Assembly (NCBI GenBank): GCA_033557465.1
Contig: CM066037.1
Location: 520,420,686-520,484,685 of the forward strand
Length of the DNA stretch: 64,000 nucleotides
Direction: 5' to 3'
Source: Ichthyophis bannanicus
Lineage: Eukaryota; Chordata; Amphibia; Gymnophiona; Ichthyophiidae
The position numbers were made by a program, and so were the translations under genes. Shown piece after piece: positions 33,501 to 44,342 of this stretch (positions are counted from its first letter, which is position 1; each line of letters starts with the position of its first letter). Below the pieces are notes generated by a model that saw nothing but the letters and a program-made list of their open reading frames with translations, ran no database searches and was not told the origin of the DNA.

Positions 33501-34106
33501 CTTCCCCCTCCTCTGTCCCTGGTGCTACTGCACAGTCTATTGTGGTGCTCTGTCCCCTGTAGCTGCAGCCTTTTTCTCCTTATCATCTATCCTGTTTTTA
33601 TTCAATAGCTGTACTCATTTCCCTTTGATGCTCTTCCAGCTCTCTGCAACTTAGTCCATTTGAGTTGAGCTGACAACCGTTTTTATTACAGGTACCTTTT
33701 TGCTGCTATAACATGCTCTGTGGCTTTAAGGGCTCTCCTCTCTCTCTCTGACCTGCTCCTTGATCCTCACCGTTGTGTGTCGGTACACCGTTCCTCCGCT
33801 GCCTCTCCGATGATGCCTTTGTCCACCGTCAGTCCTCCTGCCGCGATCTGTTACACTGCTATGCCCCGGCCGCCACGTGCACATCCTCACAGACTGCTCA
33901 AGTGTACCTCCCATTTTCTCAGCCCGCGATTTTCACTGTCTGCCGCTTTTTCAATTTCTTTTACCCCTCCTGCCTCATTTTTTCATCGCGATTGTCCTCC
34001 GCATCGGGGGTTGCATCTCTTTCAGGCAGAATTAGGCGGCGGAGCTCCGACTTCAAGCCGCCATTCACCCGATGACATCACTGGAAGACTCAATGGTGGA
34101 ACTTTT

Positions 34107-34262
34107 AAGGGAGCTGGTAATCTCTTGATGTGGTCACGTGACTGCTAAGGGGCAACAGTGTTATGGCCAGAAAGTTTTTTTTATTTTTTATTTATGCAAT
34201 TTCAACAAAATACAAGAATCAATCTTGACCAGAAAAGGAACCATCAAACAACTAAGACAAAT
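34107..34262. repeat. LINE remnants between L1-A and SINE-1
   Basis: 34107-34166 matches the L1-C leader near 55225-55290 (agggagctggtaatc, caacagtg, tatggccaga). From 34167 a T-rich run (ttttttttattttttattt) resembles a minus-strand LINE 3' end. No gene is visible. 34557-34584, beyond SINE-1, continues the A-rich flank. Confidence 0.45.
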
Positions 34263-34556
34263 CCATAAGAGGAGCGGCCGAGTGGTTAGGACACAGCACC
34301 TCAGGCCGGAGGGCTGGGGGTTCACGTCCCACCTAGGGACAGCAATCTCAGACCAGAGGGACTGTGGTTTCTAGTCCTATAGGCACTCCTTGTGGCCTTG
34401 GACAAGCCATTTAACCCTCCGTTGCCTCAGGTACACATAGATTGTGAGCCCTTTGGGGACAAGGGAATGTATCCAGTACCTGTTTGCAGTGATTTCATAA
34501 TGTAAACCGCTTTAATTAAAGGATAAAGCAGTATAAAAAACTGGTTAAATAAATAA
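34263..34556 (+). mobile_element. SINE-1, tRNA-derived with L2-like tail
   Basis: The head aggagcggccgagtggttag resembles a tRNA 5' half with A-box-like sequence, followed by a B-box-like ggttcacgtccc. The body carries ttgtggccttggacaagcc and ttgcctcaggtacac, as in MIR/CORE-like SINEs. The tail gtaaaccgcttt to ggttaaataaataaa matches the L2 3' end at 8158-8221. A second copy is at 54068-54343. It is a SINE, not a functional tRNA gene: no cloverleaf closes. Confidence 0.8.
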
Positions 34557-34584
34557 AATAAGATACATAAAAGGAAAAATACAT

Positions 34585-36354
34585 GGCATAGTAACATAGT
34601 AAATGACGGCAGATAAAGACCAGTATGGTCCATCTAGTCTGCCCAGTAAGATGGCAAGAGTAGGTGCACCTGCCGCTCTGTGCAGGCCACCCCTCCCCAT
34701 GTCTTTGTTTAAGGGGTGAACCCACCACTCCGTGTAGGATACCTCTATTTGTTGAGAAATTAGTTAAGTTTATTTTGATTTTATCCTGTTGCTTAAAGGG
34801 ATCCACTGTGTCTGTCCCATGCTATTTTGAATTCTGTCACTGTATTTGCCCCCAACACCACCATCGGGAGGGCATTCCAAGCATCCACCACCCTTTCAGT
34901 GAAAAAGTATTTCCTGACATTGCCTTTCAATTTATCCCCTTGCAGCTTCATGTTATGCCCTCTAGTTTTACAGCTTCCCCGTCTTTGGAAGAGGTTTGTT
35001 TGTTCATTATTTCTCTTTAAGTATTTAAAGGTCTGAATCATCTCTCCCCTATCCCTCCTCTCCTCCAGAGTGTACATATTTAGGTTTTCAAGTCTCTTCT
35101 CATAAGGCTTCTGACGCAGGCTCCAAATCATTTTGGTCCCCTTCCTCTGAACAGTTTCCAGTCTTTTTACATCCTTTGCAAGATATGGTCTCCAAAACTG
35201 AACACAGTATTCCAAGTGAGGCCTCACCAGTGATTTATACAGTGGCATTAGAACCTCTTCCTTTCTGCTGGTATTTCCTCTTTGTATGCAACCCAACATC
35301 TTCCTGGCTTTTGCCACTGCCTTGTCACACTGTTTTGCCACTTTGAGATCCGCAGAAATAATCACACCAAGGTCCTTCTCCTGGTCTGTGCACAACAACC
35401 TCTCGCCCCCTATCGTGTACATTTCCCCTGGATTTCTGCTTCCCAAGTGCATGACACTGCACTTCTTCACATTAAATCTTAACTGCCAAGCATTAGACCA
35501 TTCTTCCAACTTTTGCAGATCTTTCCTGTTGCAAATTTTCATGTCATCTGTAAAAAGACAGACTTTTCCATGCAGTCCTTCAGCAATATCATTCACAAAT
35601 ACATTGAACAGTGCCGGGCCCAGGACCGAACCCTGGGGCACCCCGCTAAACACCCGCCTTTTATCCGAGTGAGCTCCATTTACCATCACCTTCTGTCATC
35701 TGTCAGTCCACCAATTTCTGATCCAGTTCACTACCTTGGGACTCATCCCCAAACTACTGAGTTTATTGATAAGCTTCCTATGAGGAACAGTATCAAAGGC
35801 TTTCCTGAAATCCAGGCAGATGACATCCATCGCATGCCCCTGATCTAGTTCTCTGGTCACCCAGTCAAAAACTCAATCAGATTTGTTTGGCAAGATCGTC
35901 CTTTGGTAAAACCATGTTGCCTCAGATCATGCAACCTGTAGGTTTTGAGAAAGTCCACTATTCGCTCTTTCAGAAGCACCTCCATTACTTTTCCCGCCAC
36001 CGAGGTAAGGCTCACGGGCCTGTAGTTTGTCACTTCTTCCCTGCCACCACTTTTTTGAAGAGGTACCACATCCGCCCTTCTCCAGTCCTGAGGAACTACT
36101 CCTGTTTCCAAGGATCTGTTGAAAACATCCTTTAATGGCCCTGCAAGAAGTTCTCTGAGCTCTCTCAGTATCCTGGGATGTATCCCATCCGGTCCCATGG
36201 CCTTGTCCACTTTCAGTTTTGCAAGTTGTTCTAACACATCATCTTCTGTGAATGGTGTGGTATCTACTTCATTCCCATTTTTATGGCATACTCCCATAAG
36301 TCTCCTAGTTTAAAAGGAGAAGGATACACAATACAAAGGATAAGTGAATACAAT
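34585..36354 (-). mobile_element. CR1-B LINE, 5'-truncated
   Basis: The 3' end is marked by the short repeat catagtaacatagtaa at 34585-34600, as in other CR1 copies here (47150, 63500). Coding sequence runs 36297 to 34793. No endonuclease remains. The element stops at about 36354, where the DIRS C terminus begins. A very similar sequence forms the inverted fragment inside CR1-C (46554-47157). Confidence 0.85.
34793..36297 (-). pseudogene. CR1-B reverse transcriptase, broken
   Basis: The N-terminal RT is read at 36297-35857 (GPDGIHPRILREL, NYRPVSLTSVAGK, RQHGFTKGRSCQTNL). After a frameshift near 35860-35690, frame 35689-34793 has SGVPQGSVLGPALFNVFV and CLFTDDMKI, where FADD has become FTDD. 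It then has the C-terminal region ([37 protein letters not shown]). The DD pair is kept. This is a dead copy because of the frameshift and missing 5' half. Confidence 0.86.
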
Positions 36355-36864
36355 AGAGTAATTAGACCTTACCTTCCAACAGCATGGAGACTGAGCACGT
36401 CATCTTTTTGATGACCATAGGGTATATATACCACTGGCACTTCCCACCAGATCAGTATCCTATTGACAAAGCAGACTTAACGGAGAGACAAATTAAGCAA
36501 CAATAATACTGAACTCTCACTAAACTGTAAAACAACTCGCAAAACACCAGAACCTGCCTCCCCCAGAAGGGACTTCCCAACCCCCCCCAAAGAGGAGGAG
36601 GTGGCTTACCTGAACTCGCAATTGATCTTACCTAGGCACCTTGCCCATCTGTACCGCCTCAGCACTGGAACCCTCAGCGGATAAACTCTGAACTCTTACT
36701 TCTCTTACTTGCTTACCGCTTCGGACCAGCGAACCTATCAAGAAAAAGACAAACTCTGGGTGGGATCAGGGACTGGACTGGAGTTCCTTCAGGAACGCTA
36801 ATTAGCAGGTAAGGTCTAATTACTCTTTCCTAAGCGTCCCTCCAGTCCAGTCCCTTTCCTCTGG
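36355..36864 (-). repeat. Left terminal repeat and internal complementary region of DIRS C
   Basis: 36355-36374 is the exact reverse complement of 36807-36826 (20 bp). 36828-36864 is the exact reverse complement of the right edge 53352-53388 (37 bp). The two halves meet as in DIRS-1 ICRs, and 36827 supplies the joint, so both element edges are defined to the base. The body of the repeat (about 36376-36790) has no gene. It includes the hairpin cacgtcatctttttgatgac, also found in the right repeat and in DIRS D and E. Confidence 0.9.
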
Positions 36865-37586
36865 GATGGAACAGAGCAGTTCAAACCTGGGAGGGGCCTG
36901 CAAGGCCGGACCGAAGCACCGAGCCTCCAAAACCTGCATCTCCAGTGGCCTGAACATCCAATCTGTAGTGCTTGGCAAAAGTGCAAATCGAAGACCAAGA
37001 TGCGCCTTGAAGATCTCCAGCAGCGGAACCAAACTAAATTCCTCCCATGAGGCCGCCTGCGCTTGAGTAGAGTGAGCCCGGAGCCCGGTTGGAACCTGCC
37101 TTCCTTTTAGAATATATGCCACAGCGATGGCCTCCCTGACCCATCTGGAGATGGATGCCTTGGCCGCCACCTCACCTTTGCGTGGCCCCCCGAACAAGAC
37201 AAACAATCTCTCGGACCTGCGAAAGGACATGGTCCGATCCAGGTACCTCTTCAAAACCCTACGCACATCCAAAAGGCGCAAATGGGCATCACTGCCCTCA
37301 AGTTCCCTCTCCGAGAAGGAGGGAAGAGAAACTGTCTGATTAACATGAAAGGAAGAGACCACCTTAGGCAAAAAGGACGGGACCGTTCGGAGGACTACCT
37401 TCTCCTTAAAGGAGAGAAAAGACGGCCAACAAGACAGTGCCTGATGCTCCGAAATACGTCTGGCCGAATAGATGGCCACCAGAAAAACGCCTTAAGGGTC
37501 ATATCCTTCAATGACGCATGCCGTAACAGCTCGTAAGTCTCAGCAGACAGAGCGTCTAACACTAACTTAAGATCCCAAGGGGGGAC
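36820..37586 (-). pseudogene. DIRS C tyrosine recombinase, catalytic part
   Basis: Minus-strand frame 37479-36820 has YSARRISEHQAL (first catalytic Arg), RTMSFRRSERLFVLFGG, ISRWVREAIAVAYI and LRAHSTQAQAASW, where the HxxR Arg is Gln. A frameshift after LLEIF moves the end, with the catalytic Tyr (FAKHYRLDVQ), into another phase. The upstream part (37586-37480) reads TYELLRHASLKDMTLKAFF before the break made by L1-B. The N-terminal domain resumes beyond L1-B at 43196. The Arg-to-Gln change is shared with DIRS D (CAA versus CAG). Confidence 0.84.
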
Positions 37587-37662
37587 CCGACTTCCGGTGA
37601 CGTCACGGGGCAGATGGCCGCAAGGTAACGGAGCTCCGTCTGATTCCCGACCAACGGAGGCC

Positions 37663-38753
37663 ATGAGCGATTTCCCCAATGTAAAAAGCATGGAGAAAGC
37701 GACCCTGGGAGGTGGGATGGCAGCCCGCAAGAAATTAGCTGGGTTTAAATCCAAGTACACCCCAAAAGATGAAAAAGGCCCGCAGCGCCCTGAGGTGGAG
37801 GAAGAGAACGGCGGCGGGGAGAGCTCCGGAGATGACAGCAGCGGGCCGGAGTTGAGCTCCTCCGGGGCGGAATTAAAGGACTGGCTGGCGGAGTTTAAGA
37901 AGGACCTGCGTGGAGACATTAAAGACTTGCGCAAAGATTTAAAAGCGGAGCTCCATGCTCTACACCAGGAATTGAACGGCCTGGGGAATCGAGTAGAGGA
38001 GGTAGCTGACCACGTGGAGACGGTGGAAAGTGCTCTCAAAGAGGTCGAGGGGGAGCAGCGCCGCTTATGTGAACGGCAGGAGGAAATGCAAGCCAAAATG
38101 GAAGAAATGGAAGATAGAGCCCGCAGGAACAATCTGCGATTTAAGGGGATCCCTAAAACGGAGAAATATAGGGATTGTGTCCAGACGGTGCAACGAATAT
38201 GCCAACATGTTCTCAGACTGGGAGACACAGAGGGCGGCCACGTGGAGGCTGTGGGTGTAGAGAGGGCACACCGCAGCCTCGGCCCCCGTAGAGATCAGCA
38301 TGTGAAAGATGTGATTGCATGTCTGAGCAGTTTTCCTCTAAAAGAGCGGATCCTGAATGCAGCCAGGAAATATGGTCGCATTGCCTGGGACTCTTGTGAG
38401 GTGGAGATTTTCAACGATTTATCATCTGGGACCTTGGAGCGGCGGCGCAGCATGAAAGAGGTCACGGCGTTCTTACGGGGAAAGGACTGCGTTACCGATG
38501 GTTGTTCCCCTTTGGGCTTTTGCTCACAGTCAATGGTATCTCGAGGCGAGTTAAGGGAGCAGATGAGGTGTGGAGTGCTCTGCATGAATTGGGCTGTGAA
38601 CATCTCCCTAAGACTGCGGCTAGTGGAGTACATCAGGAAGAACGTGGCAAGGAGCAGCGCCTGTCCCAGTGGAAGCGTGTTTGTGAGAAAGGGAAAAGGC
38701 TCAAGAGATTACCTCAGGATGCATTGGAGGGGGACTCTGTGGCACCACCATGA
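37663..38753 (+). pseudogene. L1-B ORF1 (RNA-binding protein), one frameshift
   Basis: The first frame runs to about 38480: an acidic, low-complexity N-terminus, a long coiled coil (LRKDLKAELHALHQELNGL, then VETVESALKEVEGEQRRL), then an RRM-like core (RRNNLRFKGIPKTEKYRD, VERAHRSLGPRRD, FPLKERILNAARK). Near 38480 a single base is missing after ggggaaagg. The C-terminal domain then continues in the frame of 38502-38753 (FPFGLLLTVNGISRRVKGAD). Start candidates are Met at 37663 or 37690; 37690 fits the homologous stub in L1-A. The upstream in-frame Met at 37597 is less likely. Confidence 0.84.
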
Positions 38754-38769
38754 ACACTGAAGGGGAGTA

Positions 38770-39181
38770 ACAGTTGAAATGTTTGCTTTGGGGTTGTGTA
38801 TTGAAAGAGGCCGGGAGGGGGAGGCGGTGGATTGTAGGGAGCATGTCGGTATGGAGGGTGGGGGTATGGATGTATGTTGGGGGATTGAACTTGGGGGACA
38901 AGGGCATGGTGGGGCCAGGGATGGAGGGGGGAGGGGCCAGTGGGGGCACGGAAAAGAGGTTGGGGATTATGCTATGGGAGGGGGTCGGGATAAGACATGA
39001 CTCACACGGAAGTTTGCTTGGGGAGGGTGGAGGGAGGGAGGCAGGGGTGAGGGGGTGGGGGGTGGGGGGAGGGGTGGGGGGTGGGGGGAGGGCGGCGGGG
39101 GGGGAAAGGAGGGGGGGGGCGGTGCGGGGCTGCCACATATGGGAGGGCGGAGGGAGGGGGATAGGGGGGTGACATAAGGGA
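38770..39181 (+). repeat. G-rich inter-ORF segment of L1-B
   Basis: About 400 bp between ORF1 and ORF2 without coding signal. 39015-39180 is almost all G with short interruptions (ggtggggggaggggtggggg), giving many overlapping G-quadruplex patterns on the sense strand. The equivalent segment of L1-A (33000-33370, minus) is also G-rich in sense. A second G-rich run lies in the L1-B 3' UTR (42950-43060). Confidence 0.8.
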
Positions 39182-42100
39182 ATGCTGCGGATTGGATCTA
39201 TAAATGTAAAGGGGTTGAACTCTCCGCAAAAACGGCGGCACTTTTTTAGAGAGCTTCAGGATAATCGGTGGGAGGTGATTCTGGTGCAAGAAACGCATCT
39301 CAAGGGTAGCGAAATTGCTCGCTTAAAACATTCTGGATATCCGGAGCAATTTTTCTCCTGTGCAAAAGGGGGGGAACGGAAGCGGGGGGTTGCCATTTTG
39401 GTGAAGCGGGGGGCGGGGTTCCAGGTGCTGGGATGGTTTAAAGATATGGAGGGGAGAATTGTGGGGGTGAAGGGGAGGTGGGGGACGGAGGAGATATGCA
39501 TAGTCTCCGTGTATGCTCCCAACGGAACTCAGGGGCCCTTCTGGGACTCTACCCGGAGGCTTTTGGATCGGGAGGCTCAGGGACAACTGGTGGTCGGGGG
39601 CGATTTTAATTGCACCATCCAGGATGGGTGGGATAGGAACCCTCGGGGTTGGGAGGGGCGGGGGTCTAATAGGAAAGGGCTCAAAAAGCTTATGGAGCAG
39701 CATAATTTGGTGGATGTGTGGAGACACAGACATCCCACCGGGAGAGAATACACTTTTTTCTCTGCTCCGCATCAATGCTGGAGCAGGATAGATATGATTC
39801 TGATGAGTGAGGTCTGGTTGGTGGGGGTTACAGAAGCTGAGATCAGTCCAATTGTGTGGTCGGATCATAGTGCGGTGGGGGTAGAGGTACGTGGCAGGCG
39901 GCATTTGGGCACCCGGTTCTGGTGGTTGAACGAGAGCCTTTTGAAAAATAAGGGGGTGGTGATGGATATTAAGGGGGCGATTCAGGAATACTTGACCCTC
40001 AATGATGATGGGCAGGTACGCGATGTCCTGGTATGGGGGGGTTGAAAGCGTATATTCGAGGGCGGTTTATTTACTGGGGGGCGAGGTTGAAGACGGAACG
40101 GGGGCGGAAAATGGAGGGGTTGCGGGAGGAGGTGAAGGCAAGGGAACGGGTTTTCCGCGCAGAGGGCTCGGTGAGAGCCCGGAAAGACCTGGAGCGAGTC
40201 CGTGGGGAACTACGGGCTCTGCAAGTGGAGAAGATTGCGTTTGATTTGCAACGGGTTCAACAGGTATATTATGAGTATGGTAATAAGGCTGGGCGTTTGC
40301 TGGCTCGTAAATTGCGAAAGAGAGTAGCGGCGTCTTTGATTTATCAAATTCGGCACCGGAATGGGGAGGTGTTAAGGGAAGAAAGGGCTATTCGGGAGTG
40401 TTTTGAACAATATTATCGGGAGCTCTATCGGAGACAAGCGGGGGTAGAGACCGAGCATATTCATGAGTACCTGGAGGGACTGGAGCTGCCGTGTTTGGGG
40501 GAGGAAGCCAGGGATGGGCTCGAGGGGGCATTGACGGCGGAAGAGGTGGGCAGGGTGGTGAAAGGGCTGCGAGGGGGTAAATCTCCGGGCCTAGATGGCC
40601 TACCTGGGGTTTTCTACCAGCAGTTTTGGGACGAGGTTGGGGGACTACTGTTGCGAGTCTTTAATGGGATGTTGTCCGAGGGTGGAGAGTTGCTTCCTGA
40701 AATGTTAACGGCTGGCGTATCGATCCTGCCTAAGCCTGGGAAGGATCCGCTGGAATGTGGCTCTTATCGGCCGATATCCCTACTCAATGTGGATGTCAAG
40801 ATTTTGGCAAAGGCCTTAGCGGACAGATTGGCCCCCTGGATGCCTTCGTTGGTACACAAAGATCAATCGGGTTTTATATTAGGGCGGCAAACGGGGGATA
40901 ATATTTACAGGGCCATTGAGGTCATCGAGATTGCGAGGGGGGGGAGAGAAGCCTGTATTTTGATGTCCATAGATGCCGAGAAGGCATTCGATCGGGTACA
41001 CTGGGAGTTTGTCTGGCAGGTGCTAAGGAAGATAGGGTGCGGGCCAAACTTTCTCAGCTGGGTGGAGGGGCTATATAGGGGGCCTCGAGCGCGGGTCAAG
41101 GTTAATGGGAGTTATACGGAGGACTTTGCCTTGGAACGCGGGACTCGGCAGGGATGTCCCCTTTCCCCATTGTTATTCGCTCTGGTGGTTGAACCCCTGG
41201 CGCAACGGATCCGGGTTAATACTTTGATTAGTGGGATAGTGGCGGGTGGAGTGGAACATAAGATCTCGTTATACGCGGATGATATTCTTTTGTTCATCAG
41301 CAAGCCAGTGGAGAGCCTGAGAAGTATTATGGCAGAAGTGGAGTGGTTTGGGGGAGTGGCAGGATTCAAGATGAACCCGGGTAAGACGGAGGTTTTAAAT
41401 CTTACGGCCCCTTGCGGTGTGGTACAGGGTTTAAAGAAGGTTTACCCCTTTCGTTGGGTCTCGCGCGGTCTCTGGGATATTTAGGAGTTCAAATTCCCGG
41501 AAGATACGAGGATTTATATCGGGTCAATTATCCCAAAGTACTTGGGGAGCTGCACAGGGACTTAGACTGCTGGATGCAAGCGGAAGTATCTTGGTTTGGT
41601 CGGGTCGCCGGGGTGAAGATGAATCTTCTGCCCCGTATTCTCTATCTGTTTCAGGTGCTCCCTGTAAAGGTTCCCGACAAGGTATTTCGGGCCCTGCAGA
41701 GGAAGGTGTTTCAATATATTTGGAAAAGGAAACCCCCGAGGATAGCGCGGGAGGTTCTCTATGCTAACAAACGGGAAGGGGGGGATCGGGGTGCCCAACC
41801 TACGGGTCTATTATCAAGCGGCGCAGTTGCGGCTGGCCATGGACTGGAGGGGTCGGGGGGAGGTGAAACAGGGGGTGCTAGTAGCGCGGGAATATGTGAA
41901 GGGTGGGCTGTCGGCATGGCTCTGGGCGAGGGGGAAGGATCGGCGGGATTTAGGGGTGGGCTCCCCATCCATGCAGCAGGTGGGATCGGTATGGGATGAG
42001 GTCCGGGCAAAGGGATACATAGGAGGGGGGAAAGGGTTCTCTCTTGCGACTCCGTGGAGGGGGGATAAGGAGTTTCGCCCCGGGTGGGAGGGATGGGCAT

Positions 42101-42987
42101 TTGATGGCTGGACCCGAAAGGGGCTTGAGTGCTTTTTCCAGCTGATGGACGGTGATGAACTATTGTCGTTTGGTGAATTGCGGGAGAGTTATGGGCTCCG
42201 GGAGGTGGACCGCTTCCCTTTAGCTCAGGTTCAGTCTTACCTCCGGGGAAGGAAGGGTAAAGGTGATTTAGTAGCGGACCTGACCGACGTCGAAGCGGTG
42301 TGGGTAGGGATGGGGACTACTCGGGGGATGATCTCAGCTCTGTATAAGGGGATTTGTAGGCATGGGGGTACTAAATTTAAATATATGCTAGAATGGGAGA
42401 GGGACCTGGGGGTATCCCTGGGGGAGGCGGCCTGGATGGAGATTTGGGATCAGCTTAAAAAGATTCCAATGTCGACTAGCATCAGGGAAAACAGTTATAA
42501 AATAATGATGCGGTGGTACTACACACCGGACCGGTTGCACAAGATGTATGCTGGTACGTCCTCTGCCTGTTGGCGTGAGTGTGGGGGAGTGGGGACTTTT
42601 TGGCGTATCTGGTGGGATTGTGCAAAAATCCAGATTTTCTGGAATCAGATACGGGATTGGATACGGGTTACCTTGGGGGAGGATCTTGAGTTATCTCCGG
42701 GCCTGTTCCTGCTGTCCTGGGGGGGGCTACAGGGGAAAAGGAGGGGGCGGGGGGTAATAGCATGTTTATGCGCGGCGCGCTGTGTAATAGCGGCAGCCTG
42801 GAAGCGCAAGGAAGCGCCAGGGATTGGAGAGTTTGAAGGGCGTATACATCATATACTCTCCATGCAGCGGTTAACAGCAGCCAGAAGGGAGAAGGGGGGG
42901 CTCTTTGAAGTTAGGTGGGGGAAGCTGTGGCGAGGCATGTATCCGGAGGGGGGAGGGATGGGGGGAGGGGGGGGCGGTGTGGGGTGA
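39182..42987 (+). pseudogene. L1-B ORF2 (APE endonuclease, RT), three short indels
   Basis: Endonuclease 39182-40040: SINVKGLNSPQKRRH, LVQETHLKG, VVGGDFNCTIQD, SRIDMILMS, WSDHSAVGVEV. RT 40033-41470: GKSPGLDGLPGVFYQ, SYRPISLLNVDVKILAK, GFILGRQTGDNI, SIDAEKAFDRVHW, TRQGCPLSPLLFALV, SLYADDILLFI (YADD). C-terminal region: 41460-41790 then 41761-42987, with the L1-type motif GGIGVPNLRVYYQAAQLR and a late Cys region. Frames break at 40030 (seven G where eight fit), about 41465 (cgcg tract) and 41777 (seven G where six fit). Otherwise all catalytic motifs are kept. Confidence 0.9.
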
Positions 42988-43195
42988 GGGGAAGGGATGG
43001 CCTTTTAAGGGGGGGGTTGGGGAGGTTGAAGGGGACTAGGGGTTGGGTATTTGCTATTGTTAGTGTATAGCAGGATGGAAATGGGGGCTGACATCCTTGG
43101 AGTGTTTGTGTTGAAATGTTTTGTTTAAGTGTGACAAAAATTTAATAAAAACGTTTAAATGGAAAAAAAAAAAAAAAAAGATCCCAAGGGGGGAC

Positions 43196-44166
43196 TGGCG
43201 ACCTCTGTTGGGGCCGTAGGCACCTCACTGCCCTTAGGAACCAACTTACGTCCGCATGTTCCCCCAGGGGCTTGCCCTGAATCTTGCCTCTGTTACACAA
43301 AATAGCTGCCAACTGCACCCGCAGAGAGCTGGCTGCCAGACCCTTCTCAAATCCCATCTGCAAAAACTCTGATCTGTGCGCCAACCCTCAAACACACGCC
43401 AGACCCTCACATAAGAGAGACAGGTTGAAACATTTACGGGAACTCAGCAAAGTGGAAATCACCGCTCCAGAGTTACCCCGCTTCCGCAGCCGTGCCCTTT
43501 CAATAGCCATGCCATAAGCGAGAACCGATCCACCTGTGGCATGCACACTGGGTCCTGTGTGAGGAGATCATCCCTCACTGGAAGGCGCCAAGGACGATCG
43601 GCTAGCAACCGGATGAGATCGGCGTACCACGGGCGCCGAGGCCAATCCGGGGCTATGAGAACCACCCAACCTAGGTGTGCCTCCACGTGCTGGAGAACCC
43701 TGCCTATGACAGCCCACGGAGGAAACACGTACAGAAGGCCTCAGTCGGCCACTTCTGAACCAACGCGTCCAAACCCTTCGACATCCTTTCTTTTCTTCGG
43801 CTGAAGAATCGGCTCACTTTTGCCGATTCCCACCGTGCCATGAGATCCATCCTGGGGTCCCCCAATGGCACACTACTTGCTCAAACACTTCCTGACAGAG
43901 TTCCCACTCTCCATGGTCCACTCCGTTCCTACTTAAGTAATCTGCAATTGTGTTTTCCACTCCAGCAACGTGTTGCGCAAAGAAGGCCGCTAGATGGCCC
44001 TCGGCCCACTCCAAGAGACTCTCTGCCTCCTCCAAGGGAGGGCTGCTCGTGCCACCCTGACAGTTGATATACGCCACCATGGTCATGTTGCTGGACAACA
44101 CTCGAACCGCCTTCCTCAGAATCACCGACTCAAACGTTCTGAGTGCTAGCGCTACTGCTCGCAATT
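43196..44166 (-). pseudogene. DIRS C recombinase N-terminus and RNase H C-terminus
   Basis: RNase H is read from 44164 (MRAVALALRTFESVILRKAV, SNMTMVAYINCQGG, VENTIADYLSRNG), then the DIRS linker APDWPRRPWYADLIRLLADR near 43640, then the recombinase N-terminal domain in shifting frames (ARLRKRG near 43490, GFEKGLAASSLRVQLAAI near 43330). The 3' part of the recombinase lies beyond L1-B. The first RNase H half lies beyond CR1-C at 49705. The two breaks belong to the later insertions. Confidence 0.82.
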
Positions 44167-44342
44167 AAGAACATAAGAAGAACATAAGATATGCCATACT
44201 GGGTCAGACCAAGGTCCATCAAGCCCAGTATTCTGTTTCCAACAGTGGTCAATCTAGGTCATATGTACCTAGCAGTTTCCACAAGGGACACAGGTTCCAC
44301 AATGCTTGTATTGGTTCAAGCATTCATATCCTGGGTCCCTTC

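Larger units (their letters stand above)
28921..34090 (-). mobile_element. L1-A, L1/Tx1-type LINE with 16-bp target duplication
   Basis: Minus-strand element whose 3' end starts with a poly-T run at 28917-28926 (poly-A on the sense strand). The direct repeat caatggtggaactttt flanks it at 28905-28920 and 34091-34106. ORF2 spans 32966 to 29657 and is decayed. ORF1 is reduced to its N-terminus (33500-33378). The inter-ORF segment 33000-33370 is C-rich on the plus strand, so G-rich in sense. 33501-34090 is a non-coding leader. The target is sequence related to the leader of the L1-C element at about 55200. Confidence 0.88.
37587..43179 (+). mobile_element. L1-B, full-length L1/Tx1-type LINE with 16-bp target duplication
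   Basis: The direct repeat gatcccaaggggggac occurs at 37571-37586 and again at 43180-43195, right after a run of 17 A (43163-43179). The element has ORF1 (37663-38753), a G-rich inter-ORF segment, ORF2 (39182-42987), a G-rich 3' UTR and AATAAA-like sequence (ttaataaaaacg) near 43141. The 5' end at 37587 is close to ORF1, so the leader is short. It inserted into the recombinase of DIRS C. The perfect target duplications and clean A tail indicate a young insertion, yet both ORFs are frameshifted at short tracts. Confidence 0.93.

Noticed and set aside
33720..34148. 142-codon plus-strand frame in the L1-A leader
   Set aside because: Antisense to a non-coding LINE leader, Ser/Pro-rich, no homology recognised.
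34263..34340. tRNA gene
   Set aside because: A-box and B-box-like sequence belong to a SINE with a 290-bp body and L2-like tail; the same unit recurs at 54068.
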